DNA of 64,000 bases, taken from positions 1-64,000 of the forward strand of contig JAHHTL010000005.1 of assembly GCA_020024635.1 (NCBI GenBank), in the 5' to 3' direction. This stretch comes from Ruminococcus sp. Lineage in GTDB: Bacteria > Bacillota > Clostridia > Lachnospirales > Lachnospiraceae. Below are positions 61,509 to 64,000 of the stretch, in pieces (position 1 is the first letter of the stretch; each line of letters opens with the position of its first letter). The notes below the pieces were generated by a model, which was given only the letters and a program-made list of their open reading frames with translations, did no database searches and was not told the DNA's origin. The position numbers and the translations under genes were made by a program.

Positions 61509-61937
61509 TTAACTTTTATGGATCTGACAAGTTTTAAAGCCAAGATCCTCCCGAAAGAATCTTACCGTTTCTTCTACAGCAGCTTCCACATTGGAGAGAC
61601 TTCCTGTAATAATCAAAGAACCACAAAAGCGATCCATAAATCCAATTTCGATATTGCCACTTTTCATAGCCGTGTCGGCAGCAACTACAACTGCCTCCCA
61701 AGGAGTTAACCGAATAAGACCAATGGATTCACCCGTGTGGTCTTCTCCTTCATGTACGCCGATGTGAAGGCTGAGATTTTGGTACACGCACGTTTGAGAA
61801 CGACTGATAATGTGTGCCATACAGACTTCCTTTCCAGGAACTCGAAGACGAGTCAAACGAAGTTTTTTCCCTTTTAAATCTTCGTAATCTTTGTGGAATA
61901 GCTTTTCAAGCAGCTCTTCCTTTGTTAAATGTGTCAT
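61509..61937 (-). CDS. EutS/PduU-type microcompartment shell protein with N-terminal extension
   Basis: A 142-residue circularly permuted BMC protein. The core has VPGKEVCMAHIISRSQ, IGLIRLTPWEAVVVAADTAM, IEIGFMDRFCGSLIITG and the end DLGFKTCQIHKS, all matching EutS/PduU. Before it are about 28 extra residues (MTHLTKEELLEKLFHKDYED) that look like an amphipathic helix, longer than in EutS of E. coli. In PduU the N-terminus forms a small barrel at the hexamer pore; this extension could cap it or dock the GTPase. It differs clearly from the second copy, so this is not a recent duplication. Confidence 0.88.
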   Translation of the reverse strand: MTHLTKEELLEKLFHKDYEDLKGKKLRLTRLRVPGKEVCMAHIISRSQTCVYQNLSLHIGVHEGEDHTGESIGLIRLTPWEAVVVAADTAMKSGNIEIGFMDRFCGSLIITGSLSNVEAAVEETVRFFREDLGFKTCQIHKS

Positions 61938-61948
61938 GCGTGCACTCC

Positions 61949-62314
61949 CTATTTCTTTGTAATATCACAGACAACATATCCAAGTGAATCGCGGAAGAAA
62001 TCAACAATCTCAGTCATGGCAGACATGACATCTGCAATCTCTCCTGTAATAATTAGCGTGCCTGTAAAACGGTCTGCAAATCCAAGATAAATATCTCCAC
62101 TTTTTACGGCAATATCCGAAGCGATTACAGCGGACTCAGGAGGAGTCATATTCATAATTCCAATGGCAGAAGCGCTATAATCGAGTTGTGGATTTAAGCC
62201 AAGTTTTTGATATATGATTGGAGCAGGCCCACCCATTACATGGGCAAATGTAATCTCTTTCCCGGCAACGGTTTCCTGCACGATTCGAATTTGTTCTTCG
62301 TGTGTGTCTGACAT
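61949..62314 (-). CDS. EutS/PduU-type microcompartment shell protein
   Basis: A 121-residue circularly permuted BMC hexamer protein, close to EutS in length and motif: VAGKEITFAHVMGGPA, AIGIMNMTPPESAVIASDIA, IYLGFADRFTGTLIITG and SLGYVVCDITKK. EutS hexamers are bent and may sit at edges of the ethanolamine microcompartment shell. It is the first gene of a three-gene operon with the other shell protein (11 bases) and EutP. ATG 62314 follows GAGAGGG by 8 bases. No promoter of good quality was found upstream. Confidence 0.9.
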   Translation of the reverse strand: MSDTHEEQIRIVQETVAGKEITFAHVMGGPAPIIYQKLGLNPQLDYSASAIGIMNMTPPESAVIASDIAVKSGDIYLGFADRFTGTLIITGEIADVMSAMTEIVDFFRDSLGYVVCDITKK

Positions 62315-62545
62315 CAATCAGTCCCTCTCTTTCACAGTATAAATTATACATAATAATATCATTCCATAGATCAAACTATCGTAAGTAAATCATACTATTT
62401 GAAAAAAGGGATGTCAAGTTAAGATGAAAAAGAGCATACGACCGAAATTGTTCAAGATTCAATAAATACTTAAAAAATTTTAAAAAAAATATATGCAGTT
62501 TTACAGTAATAGAAAAAACATATTTATCTAGGTTTCATTTAATTG

Positions 62546-62572
62546 TATAATAGACTTGCATTTACGCGTAAA
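62546..62572 (+). promoter_or_regulatory. -10 box and palindrome before the HAD hydrolase gene
   Basis: TATAAT (62546-62551) is followed by the perfect palindrome TTTACGCGTAAA (62561-62572), about where transcription should begin. The best -35 (TTTATC, spacer 17) is weak. The rest of 62318-62545 is AT-rich and empty. Confidence 0.45.
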
Positions 62573-62604
62573 GTCATAGAAATTAAGTGGAGGATGGAAA
62601 AGAA

Positions 62605-63276
62605 ATGATAAAAGCTGTAATTTTCGATATGTATGAGACCCTAATCACTCATTATAAAAGTCCGTTATATTTTAGTGAAGAAATGGCAAAAGATGCCGGA
62701 ATAAGTTTGGATAAATTTCTTCCATATTGGCGTCAGACAGAAGTGGATCGTTGGATTGGAAAATTAACGTTTGAAGACACCATTTCCACTATTTTAAGAC
62801 AGAACAATTGCTATTCGGATCAGGTTTTGGAAACAATCGTACGAAAACGTATGGAGACAAAGGAGGAAGGATTCCGCCAGCTACATCCAGAAATCATTCC
62901 TATGTTAACAAAATTAAAAGAAAGAGGGATTAAGGTGGGGCTAATCAGTAATTGCTTTTCCGAAGAAGTGGTTGCAATTCGAAATAGTGTATTGTTCCCT
63001 TATTTTGATCAGGTGTATTTATCCTACGAACAACAACGAATCAAACCAGATCATGAGATTTACAAACGGTGCATGAAGGAGTTACAAGTAAGTCCAGAGG
63101 AATGTCTTTATATTGGAGATGGAGGAAGCTTTGAACTAGAGGCTGCAACGGAGCTGGGCATGAATGCAAGACAGGCAACTTGGTATTTTCAGGAAGGGCT
63201 TCCATATCAATCAAAACGAAACCCGAAATTTCAACAACTAGATTGCCCCCTTGAAGTATTTAAAGAGATAGAGTAG
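62605..63276 (+). CDS. HAD-superfamily hydrolase
   Basis: A 223-residue phosphatase-like protein of the HAD subfamily IA. Motif I is AVIFDMYETLI, with the nucleophile aspartate and a Met-Tyr in place of the usual acid/base DxD. Motif II is VGLISNCFSEE, motif III lies in QRIKPDHEIYKRC, and motif IV is CLYIGDGGSFELEAA. The replaced second aspartate in motif I (DMYET rather than DxDGT) suits dehalogenase- or azobenzene-like HAD members and may lower phosphatase activity. The substrate is unknown. GGAGG lies 11 bases before ATG. Confidence 0.85.
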   Translation: MIKAVIFDMYETLITHYKSPLYFSEEMAKDAGISLDKFLPYWRQTEVDRWIGKLTFEDTISTILRQNNCYSDQVLETIVRKRMETKEEGFRQLHPEIIPMLTKLKERGIKVGLISNCFSEEVVAIRNSVLFPYFDQVYLSYEQQRIKPDHEIYKRCMKELQVSPEECLYIGDGGSFELEAATELGMNARQATWYFQEGLPYQSKRNPKFQQLDCPLEVFKEIE

Positions 63277-63300
63277 CAAAAGGATAGAAAGGAATGGGGA

Positions 63301-64000
63301 ATGAACCTTATACAAAAAAGCCTTTTTGAGTTGCAGGAGATGAAGTATAAAAGATTTATGGAACGATTGGTGCCAACTGTTCCAAAAGATACGATTCTAG
63401 GGGTACGCCTTCCCCAACTGCGAAAGTTGGCAAGAGAAATTGTAGATACAGAAGAGGCAAAAGAATTTATCAATCAACTGCCTCATCTGTTCTTTGAAGA
63501 AAACCATTTACATAGTTTCCTTGTGGATCTTTATTCAAAAAATTTTGATGAGGCAGTAACAAGGGCAGAACAATTTCTTCCATACATTGACAATTGGGCA
63601 GTTTGCGATAGTTTCAAACCAAAAGCTCTTAAAAATGACCCCAAAGCATTGTACTCTAAAATAGAAGAGTGGATGCAAAGTGATGAAATATACACAATAA
63701 GGTGGAGCCTAGTGCTACAAATTAATTGGTTTTTGGAAGATTTCTTTCATCCACAAATGTTGGAGCGTGTTTCGAAGATTCAGTCAAAAGAGTATTACGT
63801 TAATATGGCGATTAGCTGGTATTACAGCATGGCGCTTGCAAAACAGTATGAAGTTACGATCCCAATGTTTCAAAAACAAGAGCTTCCTCTTTGGATTCAC
63901 AATCAATCTTTGCAAAAAGCATTGGAAAGTAAACAAATAGATGTGGTAAGGAAAAAAGAACTTAGAAGTTTAAAGGTCTCGAGAGTTCCAGGTAGTTTTC
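63301..64000 (+). CDS. DNA alkylation repair protein, AlkD-like (3' partial)
   Basis: An open frame from ATG 63301 (AAAGGA seven bases upstream) to the window end gives 233 residues. It is built of HEAT-like helices: ILGVRLPQLRKLAREI, DNWAVCDSFKPKALKN, IRWSLVLQINWFLED and YYVNMAISWYYSMALAKQ. These are the repeats of the AlkD/DUF4098-type DNA alkylation repair family, which excises bulky or cationic alkylated bases. The last residues are beyond the window. It lies 24 bases after the HAD gene, so they are likely co-transcribed. Confidence 0.85.
   Translation, partial: MNLIQKSLFELQEMKYKRFMERLVPTVPKDTILGVRLPQLRKLAREIVDTEEAKEFINQLPHLFFEENHLHSFLVDLYSKNFDEAVTRAEQFLPYIDNWAVCDSFKPKALKNDPKALYSKIEEWMQSDEIYTIRWSLVLQINWFLEDFFHPQMLERVSKIQSKEYYVNMAISWYYSMALAKQYEVTIPMFQKQELPLWIHNQSLQKALESKQIDVVRKKELRSLKVSRVPGSF

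Noticed and set aside
60957..62314. Part of an ethanolamine or propanediol utilisation operon
   Set aside because: None of the signature enzymes, other shell classes or regulators are present within the window on either side.
1..64000. CRISPR arrays, insertion sequences, tRNA or rRNA genes
   Set aside because: No regularly spaced repeats, transposase frames with terminal repeats, or recognisable stable RNA sequences were seen on reading through both strands by eye.

Overview
This window looks like a chromosomal segment of an AT-rich, endospore-forming Firmicute, most likely a gut Clostridia/Lachnospiraceae species. The reasons are strong AGGAGG-type ribosome binding sites, TTGACA/TATAAT promoters, a T-box leader and a lysine riboswitch, three sporulation genes (sipL, spoIIR, spoIIID), orphan microcompartment shell genes, and gut-type glycoside hydrolases. 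I see no rRNA, tRNA, CRISPR array, insertion sequence or prophage block. Most genes look like stable core or niche-adaptation genes.

Layout. 1-5.4 kb: tail of an rRNA methyltransferase, a zinc-ribbon membrane protein with a two-component system, a DUF368 polyprenyl-phosphate transporter and a CPA2 antiporter. 5.6-8.8 kb (minus): an AIM24-family gene of different base composition, then a padR-DUF1700-DUF4097-pspC envelope operon. 8.9-10.9 kb: a lysine riboswitch controlling an NhaC-type carrier. 10.9-17.9 kb: AraC regulator, APC permease, GH2 beta-galactosidase and a PfkB-type sugar-phosphate kinase. 18-23.2 kb: asparaginase, then murF-ddl-pncB on the minus strand. 23.3-30.8 kb: PrcB-like lipoprotein, sipL, ispE, gntR, spoIIR, cation efflux, acyl-ACP thioesterase, CvfB and a small conserved protein. 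30.9-40.2 kb: dnaE, pfkA, murI, DUF1934, cardiolipin synthase and a secreted trigger-factor-like lipoprotein. 40.3-51 kb: GH38 alpha-mannosidase, ribokinase, a Crp/Fnr regulator, and a divergent operon for an ECF transporter, an MFS carrier and a nucleoside hydrolase. 51-56.3 kb (minus): isoleucine T-box, BASS transporter, ilvC, ilvD, ilvE. 56.4-60.9 kb: spoIIID, nth, a lone holin-like gene, DUF975, and a polar amino-acid ABC transporter. 60.9-62.3 kb (minus): two EutS/PduU-type shell proteins and a EutP/PduV GTPase without any microcompartment enzymes. 62.6-64 kb: HAD phosphatase and an AlkD-like protein cut by the window end.

How the parts work together. The 43.9-51 kb block reads as a nucleoside/ribose salvage system: uptake, N-glycosidic cleavage to base plus ribose, and ribose phosphorylation, with a Crp/Fnr regulator whose presumed operator sits exactly between two symmetric divergent promoters. 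The ilv operon couples branched-chain synthesis to a keto-acid-type transporter under one isoleucine T-box.

The most unusual signals are the orphan EutS-EutS-EutP module; a long hairpin that buries the spoIIR ribosome binding site and could silence read-through messages; the BASS transporter inside the T-box ilv operon; an ECF ATPase with a degenerate signature motif; and an extracytoplasmic trigger-factor-like lipoprotein.
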